Assembly: GCA_021371965.1 (NCBI GenBank)
Contig: JAJFVE010000111.1
Coordinates: 81,409-145,408, forward strand
Length of the DNA: 64,000 nucleotides
Source of the DNA: Planctomycetaceae bacterium
Lineage (GTDB): Bacteria > Planctomycetota > Phycisphaerae > SM23-33
Direction: 5' to 3'
Part shown: positions 34,713 to 42,505 of the stretch, piece after piece
Position numbering within the stretch: the stretch's first letter is position 1
Layout: the number at the start of each line of letters is the position of its first letter
Translations under genes and position numbers: made by a program
The notes under the pieces: model-generated
The model's database searches: none
Seen by the model: only the letters and a program-made list of their open reading frames with translations
What the model was told of the DNA's origin: nothing

Positions 34713-36071
34713 ATGCAGGAGAGATGGAAGAAATACCTGCTGCTGGACAACCGCGTGGTGGCGTCGTGCCGCGGGGTGCGGCTGGCGGTGGGGCGGGTGG
34801 TCAAGCACGCGGGCAATCCGCTGTTCGTCCAGGACAAGGCCTGGGAACCGCGGTTCGACAATGGGTATCCCAACATCATCTATGACCAGCAGGAGCAGAT
34901 ATACAAGTGCTGGTACACGACGTTCGTGATTGACAAGGCGCAGCAGATGACGCCGCGGGCGAAGCGCCGTCGGGGCGGGTACTTTGCCGTCGCCCGCACA
35001 CTGGATAAGTCCGAGCCGTGGCGAGTGGTGGGCCTGTGCTATGCCACCTCGCGCGACGGGCTGCGCTGGACCAAACCATGCCTCGACGTGTGCTCATGGA
35101 ACGGTAAACCCAGCAGCGTCCTGGGCGTGGGGCCGCACGGGGCAGGGGTCGTGAAGGATCTCTCGGATGCCGACCCCGGCCGACGCTATAAGATGTTCAT
35201 GCTCGACGACCGCATACCCGGCATGGCGGTGGCGTTCTCGGCCGACGGCGTGCACTGGTCGGCCTCGCATGCCTGCCCGGAGATGTCCGCCCGCGGCGAC
35301 GCGCACAACAACGCCCTGTGGGTGAGCGAGCTGCAACGATGGGTGGGCATCACGCGCACCTGGGACAACGTGGCCCGCCAGCGTCTGGTCGCCCGCACCG
35401 AGAGCCAGGACTTTCTGCACTGGACGCCAGCCGTCGAGATCCTGCGCGGCGAAGGCACGCGGCAGATCTATTCGATGTGCGTCTTCCCATACGCCGGCGT
35501 GTACCTGGGGCTGATGATGATCTTCGACACGGCCAGCGACCGCGTGAACGTCGAATTGGCATGGAGCCCGGACACGATCGCCTGGCAGCGCATCGATCCA
35601 GGGACGCCGCTGATTGCCAACGCAAAGCGCCGCGGCGCCTACGACTGGGGGACAGTCTATGCTGCCGCCTGTCCCGTCGACTGCGGCGACAACATCCGCC
35701 TGTACTACATCGGCGGCGACGGCTGCCACACCGACTGGCGTGACGGATGCCTGGCGCTGGCGACGCTGAGGCCTGACGGTTTTGCCGGGTATGAACCCAC
35801 CGCCGCGCAAGGTCAGATCACGACCCACCCGCTGCGGTGGGGCGGGGCGCTGCGCGTCTGGGCCGACGTCGGTCGCGGCGGATTGCTTACCGCTTCGGTG
35901 CTGCTCAACGGCCGCGAAGTCGCCCACAGCGAAGCCCTCGCCCGCAGTGGCAGCGGCGCCCTGCTGCGATGGGCCGATAAAGAGCGCCTCGGAGCCTTGA
36001 CCGGCAAAAGCGTTCAACTGAAGTTCCATCTTCGCGCGGCGAAGCTCTATTCATTTGAAAGGAGCTATTAA
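34713..36071 (+). CDS. predicted beta-propeller glycosidase-like protein
   Basis: A 452-residue cytoplasmic-looking protein (no signal peptide) with repeated patterns of the five-bladed propeller glycosidase group: YATSRDGLRWTKP, VAFSADGVHWSAS and RTESQDFLHWTP, each a strand pair ending in a 'DGxxW' turn, plus YIGGDGCHTDWRDGCLALAT. Comparable proteins are GH43/GH130-like, often of unknown substrate, and catalytic acids cannot be assigned here. The C-terminal 100 residues form a separate beta domain. The last two codons and the TAA stop are in an AGCTATC repeat array. Confidence 0.65.
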   Translation: MQERWKKYLLLDNRVVASCRGVRLAVGRVVKHAGNPLFVQDKAWEPRFDNGYPNIIYDQQEQIYKCWYTTFVIDKAQQMTPRAKRRRGGYFAVARTLDKSEPWRVVGLCYATSRDGLRWTKPCLDVCSWNGKPSSVLGVGPHGAGVVKDLSDADPGRRYKMFMLDDRIPGMAVAFSADGVHWSASHACPEMSARGDAHNNALWVSELQRWVGITRTWDNVARQRLVARTESQDFLHWTPAVEILRGEGTRQIYSMCVFPYAGVYLGLMMIFDTASDRVNVELAWSPDTIAWQRIDPGTPLIANAKRRGAYDWGTVYAAACPVDCGDNIRLYYIGGDGCHTDWRDGCLALATLRPDGFAGYEPTAAQGQITTHPLRWGGALRVWADVGRGGLLTASVLLNGREVAHSEALARSGSGALLRWADKERLGALTGKSVQLKFHLRAAKLYSFERSY

Positions 36072-36127
36072 CTGTCAGCTATCAGCTCGGGAATTGTGGT
36101 AGCTGAAAGCCGAGAGCTGATAGCTTT
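36063..36127. repeat. inverted AGCTATC-type heptamer arrays
   Basis: GAGCTATTAACTGTCAGCTA followed by TCAGCTCGGG (36063-36091) faces AGCTGAAAGCCGAGAGCTGA followed by TAGCT (36101-36125). The stop codon of the propeller gene is in the left arm. It separates that gene from the response-regulator gene. Confidence 0.75.
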
Positions 36128-36223
36128 TGCCCGCCTCTAATTCCATATTGCTATTGGCCGGTCACGCCGATAATCTGAGATGCTGCGCTGTTTGTCATGC
36201 GCGGGCGGATGAGGAGCGTTTTT

Positions 36224-36718
36224 ATGTCACAAACACCGGCTGATTCCATCGGCGAAGCCTCCGACGAGCAGGTCTTCGCCGGCAGCAAGGTGCTGGTCGT
36301 CGATGATAACGAGCAGAACCTCGAGCTCTTGGCCGCTTATTTGGAAGCCCTCAAGTGCAAGGTGATCATGGCTGCCGACGGCATGACCGCCCTGGCCAAA
36401 GTGGCTGAGGATCTGCCGGACCTGATCCTGCTGGACGTGATGATGCCTCGCATGAGCGGGTTCGAAGTCTGCCGCAAGCTCAAGGCCGACCCCCGCAGCC
36501 GCGACATCCCGATCATCATGGTGACCGCGCTGAACGAGATGGGCGACATCGAACGCGGCGTCGAGTGCGGCACCGACGATTTCGTCTCAAAGCCCGTCAA
36601 CCGCCTGGAGCTCATCACGCGCGTCAAAAGCCTGCTGCGCGTCAGCCACCTCAAAGGCGAGCTGGACCGGACGCTGGCCTACCTCAGCGACGTGGAAGTC
36701 CGCGGTAAAACCGAGTAG
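36224..36718 (+). CDS. single-domain response regulator (REC) with C-terminal helix
   Basis: A 164-residue protein made of one receiver domain (about 20-145): acidic pair VVDDNEQN (27-28), phosphoacceptor Asp71 in LILLDVMMPRMSGFE, and the conserved Lys in FVSKPVNRLEL. A short helical tail follows (LRVSHLKGELDRTLAYLS), which resembles the linker that joins such domains to GGDEF or phosphatase outputs, but no output domain is present. GAGGAG precedes the ATG at 36224. No histidine kinase is nearby, so the partner is encoded elsewhere. Its TAG stop begins a GTAGCCCG repeat. Confidence 0.9.
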   Translation: MSQTPADSIGEASDEQVFAGSKVLVVDDNEQNLELLAAYLEALKCKVIMAADGMTALAKVAEDLPDLILLDVMMPRMSGFEVCRKLKADPRSRDIPIIMVTALNEMGDIERGVECGTDDFVSKPVNRLELITRVKSLLRVSHLKGELDRTLAYLSDVEVRGKTE

Positions 36719-36762
36719 CCCGTAGCACGGGCGTCCCCACGGGACGGATCTCGCCCATGCAT
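36715..36762. repeat. GTAGCCCGTAGC / CACGGGCG hairpin-type repeat
   Basis: GAGTAGCCCGTAGCACGGGC followed by GTCCCC, then GGGACGGATCTCGCCCATG. It contains the response-regulator stop codon and lies in the leader of the M16 gene. The GGGCG/CGCCC core is shared with the hairpins at 14772-14814. Confidence 0.6.
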
Positions 36763-36809
36763 ATCGCCGCGATGACCAACGGGAAGACCTCACAGACATA
36801 GGGAACGCT

Positions 36810-39761
36810 ATGAGCAAGAAGATATTGATCGCGTTGACATCTCTGGGTCTGGCGCTGGCGGCCGTCGGCTGCAGCAAAGCCTCGAAAACCCCCAGCACAC
36901 AACCCGGCGCCGCACCTGTGACCATCGAACCACTGACCGTGCCGGCAGAACCGCCGGCGACGACGGCCCCGGCGGCGGTGGCACAGGCTTTACAGCCTGT
37001 GGCGTCTCTGCCACCGAGTTCACAGCCTGGAAAGGCTGTGCCACCAGCGGCCTCACAGCCAGGAAAGGCGGTGTCACAAGCCAGTACACAGCCTGGGGAT
37101 GATGCCGCGGCGCCGGTGACGGTGGTCGAGCAGATCGACGCCGGCAAGGGCACTACCGTCGCCCGCCTGAGCAACGGCTTGACGGTCATTATCAAGCCCT
37201 TCAACGCCGCCCCGGTGGTGTGCGTGAAGGCGTATGTGCATACCGGCGGAATGTACGAAGGCAAGTGGCTCGGCAGCGGCCTGAGCCACCTGACCGAGCA
37301 CCTGGTGGCCGAAGACGCCACGCATGACGGTGCCACCCCCAAGAATCAGGGCGAGCGGGCCCAGCCGGCCAATCGCGTCACGGCCATCGGGGGGCAGTCC
37401 AACGCCAGCACGTCCATCGACTGGACGCAGTATTACATCGAGGCCTCGGCCACGCGGGCCAATGATTGCATCGACCTGGTGGCCGACTGGATGGCGCGGC
37501 CGAACATCGGGCAAGTCGAGTTCGACCGCGAGCACGGCGTCGTGCAGCGCGAACTGGAGATGGGGTTGGACGAGCCCAGCCGCCAGCTTTACCAGGCGCA
37601 CATGGCCGCGGCGTATCGCGATCACCCGGCGGCCGTGCCGGTGATCGGCTACAAACCCCCGCTCCAGAAGCTCACCATCGACGACGTGCGGGCGTACATC
37701 CACCAGATGTACGTGCCGCAGAACATGGTCTTTTGCGTCGTGGGCGACGTGGACGCGGCGGCAGCGCTGGCCCGTGTGTGCCGCGCCTTTGCGGGCTTTC
37801 GTGAGGGCCTGATGCCCAGTCACGACCTGCCGGACGTCGAGCCCATCGCGGGCGTTCGCCGCTCGCTACTGACGAACAAGGACCTCAAGCAGACGATGGA
37901 GATGCTCAGTTTCCAGAGCATTCCGCTGCTGCACGAGGACCTCTACGCCCTGGATGTACTCAGCTACGTCCTGACGGAAGGACCTTCCAGCCGCCTGGTG
38001 CGCCTGTTGCGCGAGACGCAGAAGGTCACGAGCATTTCCAGTTCGTCCTGGACGCCGGCCTGGGGCAAAGGCGAGTTCATATTCTCGCTTCGCTGCGACA
38101 AGGCCAAGGCCGACGCGGCCGAGGAAGCCCTGCTGGCGGAACTGAAGAACGTGATCGCCAAGGGCGTCACGGCGGACGAAGTTGCCCGCGCCAAGCGGCA
38201 GAAGATCGCCGACTACGTCTTCTCGCAGCAGACGGCGTCCTCCATCGCCGACACGCTGGCCACGGACTTCATGACCACCGGCGACGTGGCGTTCTCACGC
38301 AGCTACACCGACCGCATCCAGTCCGTCACGCCCGAGCAGGTGCAGCAGGCCGCGCGGAAGTATTTCACGCCTGACCAGATGGTGATCACCCGCATCGAGC
38401 CGCAGGCGCCCCGGAGCGTTCCAGCCGCGGCCGCCCCGGCCATCGCGCCTTCAAATGGGCGTTCCAAGCCCGAGGTCTTCAAGCTGCCCAACGGAACTGA
38501 CGTGGTGCTGCAGAAGGTCGACGTGGGTCTGGTGTCGATGACCTACGTCACGTACGGCGGCCTGCTGGTCGAGACCGACGCGACCAACGGTCTGGGCGCG
38601 GTGATGACGGAGCTGTCCACCCGCGGCGCGGGCAAGCGTAGCGCCGAAGAGATCTCGCGATTCTTCGACGCCGCCGGCGGGAGCGTCTCGGGCAACTGCG
38701 GCAGCAACACGCTCTACTGGCAGGCGTCGGTGCTCGACGACAGCTTTGCCCAGGCGCTGGACATCTTCTCCGACGTGATCCTGCGGCCGACGTTTCCAGC
38801 GAGCGAACTGGACGTTGTCCGCCCGCTGGCGCTGGACGCCATCCGCCGCCAGGACGAGGATAACCAGTCGCAACTAAGCAAGTACTGGCGAAGCAAGTTC
38901 TTTGCCGGCGGTCCGTACAGCCGCACGACCGCCGGGCGCGAGAGCGTGGTCGAAAAGGCCACCGTCGACGATATCCGCCGCTACCACCAGCAGCACGTGC
39001 TGGGCAGCGCGGGCGTGCTGGCAATCTATGGGAACTTCGATGTCGCCAAGACACGCAAGGCTATCGAGGCGCTTTTTGAAACGGCCAAGCCGCAAGCGGC
39101 GACATCGCAGCCCGCAAGCACGCAGCGGACGGTGAACCCCGCCGGCGAGCAGTTCGTGATGAAGACCACCAACGAGGTGGCCGGCGTCATCGTGGCTGTG
39201 CCCGGCATGACGATGTTTAACGAAGACCGCTTCGCCATCACGGTGCTCGACACGATCATCAGCGGCTACGAGTTGCCCAGCGGATGGCTGCACAACGAGC
39301 TGCGCGGCAAGCGGTTGGTATACGCGGTTCACGCGACAAACTGGGCGGGCATCGAGCCCGGGGCGTTCCTGGTCGAGGCCACCTGCCTGGGCGAGAAGGT
39401 GCCGGAGGTCGTCGACATCATCCGCGCGAACCTTGCCAAGGCCACCAAGTACGAGTTCACGCAGGGGCAGGTCGATGAGGCCGTGAATGTCATCCTTACC
39501 GCCACGATGCTCGACAACCAGTCGATGTCCGAGTTGTCCATGGACGCGGCGCTGAACCAGCTTTACGGCTTCGGCTACGACTACCGCACCAAACTCGAGG
39601 GCCTCTACCGCAAGGTGACGCCGGCCGACGTGAAGCGAGTGGCCGTCAAGTACCTCCAGCGCCCGCAGGTGATCGTCGTGACCACGCCCAAGCCGCAAGT
39701 GCTCAAGTGGACCGGCGCCGTGGTCGAAGATCCCGGTGCGTCGGGGGAAAAAGGTAAGTAG
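36810..39761 (+). CDS. M16-family zinc peptidase, predicted lipoprotein
   Basis: Large peptidase of the pitrilysin/processing-peptidase family. The 983-residue chain has a lipobox (LAAVGC, Cys21), so it is probably tethered to a membrane. The first M16 domain carries the inverted zinc motif HLTEH at 160-164; the second (from about 550) lacks it and is the usual inactive half. Residues about 56-97 form a Pro/Gln/Ala-rich linker whose DNA consists of CACAGGCT/AGCCTGTG hairpin repeats in frame. A helix-rich stretch SQPGKAV occurs twice. It is followed by dapF after 24 bases and may share its transcript. Confidence 0.9.
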   Translation: MSKKILIALTSLGLALAAVGCSKASKTPSTQPGAAPVTIEPLTVPAEPPATTAPAAVAQALQPVASLPPSSQPGKAVPPAASQPGKAVSQASTQPGDDAAAPVTVVEQIDAGKGTTVARLSNGLTVIIKPFNAAPVVCVKAYVHTGGMYEGKWLGSGLSHLTEHLVAEDATHDGATPKNQGERAQPANRVTAIGGQSNASTSIDWTQYYIEASATRANDCIDLVADWMARPNIGQVEFDREHGVVQRELEMGLDEPSRQLYQAHMAAAYRDHPAAVPVIGYKPPLQKLTIDDVRAYIHQMYVPQNMVFCVVGDVDAAAALARVCRAFAGFREGLMPSHDLPDVEPIAGVRRSLLTNKDLKQTMEMLSFQSIPLLHEDLYALDVLSYVLTEGPSSRLVRLLRETQKVTSISSSSWTPAWGKGEFIFSLRCDKAKADAAEEALLAELKNVIAKGVTADEVARAKRQKIADYVFSQQTASSIADTLATDFMTTGDVAFSRSYTDRIQSVTPEQVQQAARKYFTPDQMVITRIEPQAPRSVPAAAAPAIAPSNGRSKPEVFKLPNGTDVVLQKVDVGLVSMTYVTYGGLLVETDATNGLGAVMTELSTRGAGKRSAEEISRFFDAAGGSVSGNCGSNTLYWQASVLDDSFAQALDIFSDVILRPTFPASELDVVRPLALDAIRRQDEDNQSQLSKYWRSKFFAGGPYSRTTAGRESVVEKATVDDIRRYHQQHVLGSAGVLAIYGNFDVAKTRKAIEALFETAKPQAATSQPASTQRTVNPAGEQFVMKTTNEVAGVIVAVPGMTMFNEDRFAITVLDTIISGYELPSGWLHNELRGKRLVYAVHATNWAGIEPGAFLVEATCLGEKVPEVVDIIRANLAKATKYEFTQGQVDEAVNVILTATMLDNQSMSELSMDAALNQLYGFGYDYRTKLEGLYRKVTPADVKRVAVKYLQRPQVIVVTTPKPQVLKWTGAVVEDPGASGEKGK
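36982..37040. repeat. CACAGGCT hairpin repeats inside the M16 coding region
   Basis: CACAGGCT-TTAC-AGCCTGTG (36982-37001) and CACAGCCT-GGAA-AGGCTGTG (37021-37040) are perfect 8-base stems. Variants continue to about 37095. They are translated as the linker after the lipobox, so an apparently intergenic repeat type has entered a gene without breaking it. Confidence 0.75.
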
Positions 39762-39785
39762 CCCAGGGGCGGGAAAGGCCGGATT

Positions 39786-40625
39786 ATGCGATTTACGAAG
39801 ATGCACGGCATCGGTAACGACTACGTCTACGTCGACTGCTTCGATCAGCGCGTCGACGACCCGGCGGCGCTGGCCGTCAAAGTCAGCGACCGGCATTTCG
39901 GCATCGGCGGCGACGGGCTGATTCTCGTGCTGCCCTGCGACACCGCCGACGTGCGGATGCGCATGTTCAACGCCGACGGCAGCGAGTCGCAGATGTGCGG
40001 CAACGGCGTGCGGTGCGTCGCCAAGTATGCCTACGATCACGGCCGCACGCGGGCCAACCCCATGCGCGTGGCGACCAACGCGGGCATCAAGACCATCTCG
40101 CTGGCGCTGGACGGCGCGGGCAAAGTGGCGACGGCCACCGTCGACATGGGCGAGCCAATCCTGCGCGGGCGGGCGATCCCGGTGGCCATCGATGCCGAGC
40201 CGGTCGTCGACGCGGCGATCACGGCCGCTGGCGAAACGTACAAGATGACCTGCGTGTCGATGGGCAACCCGCACGCGGTGATTTTTGTGGAGGCCGCAGC
40301 GGCGGTGGACTTGGATCGCATCGGCCCGGCGATCGAGAACCACGCGCTCTTCCCGCAGCGTGTGAACGTGCATTTCGTGCAGGTGCGGACGCCCAACGAA
40401 GTGACGATGCGCACGTGGGAACGCGGCAGCGGCGTGACGCTGGCCTGCGGCACCGGCGCCTGCGCCGTGTGCGTGGCCGGCGTGCTCACCAGCCGCACCG
40501 CCCGCAACATCACCGCCCACCTGCCTGGCGGCGACCTGAAGCTCGATTGGCATATGGCCGACAGTCACGTCTATATGACCGGCCCGGCCACAGAAGTGTT
40601 CAGTGGTGAAACGAGTGATTTCTAG
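39786..40625 (+). CDS. dapF: diaminopimelate epimerase
   Basis: Converts LL- to meso-diaminopimelate for lysine and peptidoglycan synthesis. The 279-residue protein has the N-terminal MHGIGNDYVYVDCF and both catalytic cysteines: the first in SQMCGNGVRCVAKYAY (about 75) and the second in TLACGTGACAVCVAG (about 220). Length is normal. The next gene starts inside its last codons. Meso-DAP use supports a conventional peptidoglycan-bearing diderm. Confidence 0.96.
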   Translation: MRFTKMHGIGNDYVYVDCFDQRVDDPAALAVKVSDRHFGIGGDGLILVLPCDTADVRMRMFNADGSESQMCGNGVRCVAKYAYDHGRTRANPMRVATNAGIKTISLALDGAGKVATATVDMGEPILRGRAIPVAIDAEPVVDAAITAAGETYKMTCVSMGNPHAVIFVEAAAAVDLDRIGPAIENHALFPQRVNVHFVQVRTPNEVTMRTWERGSGVTLACGTGACAVCVAGVLTSRTARNITAHLPGGDLKLDWHMADSHVYMTGPATEVFSGETSDF

Positions 40626-41415
40626 CCCAAAGGGTAAATCCGGAGTCACCTTGCCACCGGGCAGCATTGAAGTTGAACTGGGCGTGCCGATCCCCGGCGT
40701 GATTTTGCCGCCGGAGCAATGGACGCCCTCGGCCCTGAAGCAATGGCCCGCGGGCAAGGTGGACTGGCGCGAGCTGTTCGGCCGCGATGCCCCTGTCGTG
40801 CTCGACCTGGGCTGCGGCAACGGGCGCTCCGTGCTGCTCGGTGCTATCGCGAGGCCGCAGTGCGACTTCCTGGGGGCCGACGACCTGCCGGTGGTGATCC
40901 GCTACGCCCGCAAACGCGCCCGACAGCGCGGACTGGCCAATGTGCGCTTCGCCGTCGGCGACGCACGCGACATCGTCGCCCGCCGCATAGCCGCCGCTTC
41001 GGTGGCCGAGGTGCACATCTACCACCCCCAGCCGTATTACGAGCGCCGGGAGGTCCACCGCCGCCTGATCACTCCGCGATTCCTCATGCAGGTCCACAGT
41101 GCGCTGGCCCCCGGCGGCGTCCTCGTGCTGCAGACGGACAACCCGGCGTATTGGAAATACATGCAGCAAGTCGTGCCGGGGTTCTTTGAGTTTACCGAAC
41201 ACCCCGACCCATGGCCCGACGCCCCGCAAGGCCGCACGCGCCGCGAGATCATCGCCCTGTCGCGCGGGCTTCCGATCTTCCGCGCCGTCTGCCACGCCCG
41301 CACTGATCTTGACCTTCAGGAGGCTGTGAAGGTCGCCGCCGCGCTGCCTCCGCCCGTCTTCAACGCCGACCGGCGATTGATGGAACTGGACAAACTGGAA
41401 CGCGACAAAAGTTAG
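40603..41415 (+). CDS. trmB: TrmB-like tRNA (guanine-N7-)-methyltransferase
   Basis: Rossmann-fold methyltransferase with the SAM motif VLDLGCGNGRSVLLG (about 66-80). The stretch EVHIYHPQPYYERREVHRRL replaces the standard TrmB motif 'PDPWPKKRHHKRRL', and LVLQTDNPAYWKYM matches the TrmB 'TD..Y' segment, so tRNA G46 methylation is likely but the altered motif leaves doubt. The start is a GTG at 40603 (or 40606), overlapping dapF by 23 bases. Its TAG stop codon is in a GTTAGCGG repeat. Confidence 0.75.
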   Translation: MVKRVISSPKGKSGVTLPPGSIEVELGVPIPGVILPPEQWTPSALKQWPAGKVDWRELFGRDAPVVLDLGCGNGRSVLLGAIARPQCDFLGADDLPVVIRYARKRARQRGLANVRFAVGDARDIVARRIAAASVAEVHIYHPQPYYERREVHRRLITPRFLMQVHSALAPGGVLVLQTDNPAYWKYMQQVVPGFFEFTEHPDPWPDAPQGRTRREIIALSRGLPIFRAVCHARTDLDLQEAVKVAAALPPPVFNADRRLMELDKLERDKS

Positions 41416-41484
41416 CGGCGGGGCTTGCCCCGCGCGCCACGTCGAGTAAGTCGAGGATACGCCGTGCCGGGCTTGACCGCTAAC
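41411..41484. repeat. GTTAGCGG-type inverted repeat after trmB
   Basis: GTTAGCGGCGGGGCTTGCCC (41411-41430) and GGGCTTGACCGCTAAC (41469-41484) are the two ends, matching the copy at 12773-12861. The middle contains GTCGAGTAAGTCGAG. The TAG of trmB is in the left end. Confidence 0.75.
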
Positions 41485-41497
41485 AAAGCAAGATTGA

Positions 41498-41534
41498 CGT
41501 TCTTCGTCCTCGTCCTTGTCGTCGGTTCTTTCTT
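41498..41534. repeat. CGTCCTCGTC array, left of NIF3-like copy 2
   Basis: TTCGTCCTCGTCCTTGTCGT followed by CGGTT. The reverse complement (AACCGACGACGAGGACGAGG) is at 42391-42410, on the other side of the NIF3-like gene. The unit is about 6 bases (CGTCCT). Confidence 0.75.
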
Positions 41535-41541
41535 CTATTCC

Positions 41542-42336
41542 CTACATCACGACCGCGTACGCGCATGTTTGCGGGATGTGAAAGACTTCAAGCTGCGGAA
41601 ACGCCACTGCCAGGTACCGCGCCAGGTTTACTACGCCCCATTCTTCGCTGACGCCGTGGTTGACGGTGATGGTTGGGAAGTCCAACTCGCGTGCGTGGGT
41701 GCCCATGCGGACGAAGCAGTAGTAGTCGTCGGTGATGATTCCCACATCCGCCCCGGCGTCGATCATGGCGATCGGGTCGACCGTTACGCCGGCGCCAGTG
41801 GCCACGCGGCGTACGATCTTGTCGCCGTCGCCGGCCAGCAGCAGGCCGTTCTGCCCTAGCGGGCGGATCTTCGTCAGCACGTGCTGCGCTAGCGTGGCCG
41901 CACGTATCGGCGCGATCTCCGTCACCAACAGGCTGCCAACCTCGTTGACGATCTTGCCGCCCAATTCCAGCCCGCGCTGCCACGTGTCCCGGATGCCGAT
42001 CTTCGGGAAGCGGTCCCACAGGTCGTGGCAACGGTAGACGACCAGGCCGCTCTGTTCGAGCCAGTCGAACTTGGGCTTCTCACTGGGCAGAGCCGAGACC
42101 GATTCCGGTTGCGTCGAGTTGTTCGATGCGCAAACGCAGATCGACTCGTGCGAGATGAACAGCTCCGCCCCGCGCGCGTGGGCTTCCTTCAAGGCCGCCC
42201 ATGAGGCCTTCCATGCCACGGCCACTGTCGTCACGGCGCGGCCGCTGTCGCCGGCCTTGAATGTATCGGCCGTCGATTCCCAGTTCACCCACGGTCCCTG
42301 GGTCTTGAGATGATCGTGAATGTCGCGGCAGATCAT
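41542..42336 (-). CDS. NIF3-like dinuclear-metal protein (DUF34), copy 2
   Basis: Paralogue of the gene at 4695-5489, also 264 residues. It keeps FISHESICV (in place of VAHEPTFY), HDLWDRFPKIGIRDTW and, near the end, TVNHGVSEEWGVVNLARYL. The first metal motif differs (SHES for AHEP), so metal binding or substrate may differ. The gene is alone on the minus strand and is enclosed by inverted CGTCCT / AGGACG arrays. The role of the family is not settled; two copies in 40 kb is uncommon. Confidence 0.8.
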   Translation of the reverse strand: MICRDIHDHLKTQGPWVNWESTADTFKAGDSGRAVTTVAVAWKASWAALKEAHARGAELFISHESICVCASNNSTQPESVSALPSEKPKFDWLEQSGLVVYRCHDLWDRFPKIGIRDTWQRGLELGGKIVNEVGSLLVTEIAPIRAATLAQHVLTKIRPLGQNGLLLAGDGDKIVRRVATGAGVTVDPIAMIDAGADVGIITDDYYCFVRMGTHARELDFPTITVNHGVSEEWGVVNLARYLAVAFPQLEVFHIPQTCAYAVVM

Positions 42337-42381
42337 TGAGGAGTCCTTTCGCCGGACATGCTACACGTCTGTTCCCTCATC

Positions 42382-42417
42382 AAGAACCAAAAACCGACGA
42401 CGAGGACGAGGACGAAC
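42382..42417. repeat. GACGAGGAC array, right of NIF3-like copy 2
   Basis: AAGAACCAAAAACCGACGAC followed by GAGGACGAGGACGAAC, the reverse complement of the array at 41498-41534. The same unit type occurs at 57630-57775. Confidence 0.75.
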
Positions 42418-42505
42418 ATCCATCCATCCATCCATCCATCCATCCATCCATCCGTCTCTACTCTTTCTTCCTCCGCGTCCTCTGCGGGCTCTGCGGTGAA
42501 TCCTC
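42417..42505. repeat. CATC tandem run and CTCTGCGG array in the 3' end of uvrC
   Basis: About nine copies of CATC (42417-42453) are followed by CTCTACTCTTTCTTCCTCCG and CGTCCTCTGCGGGCTCTGCG (to about 42500). Read on the minus strand the array is CCGCAGAGCCCGCAGAGGAC and forms the last codons of uvrC. Confidence 0.8.
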
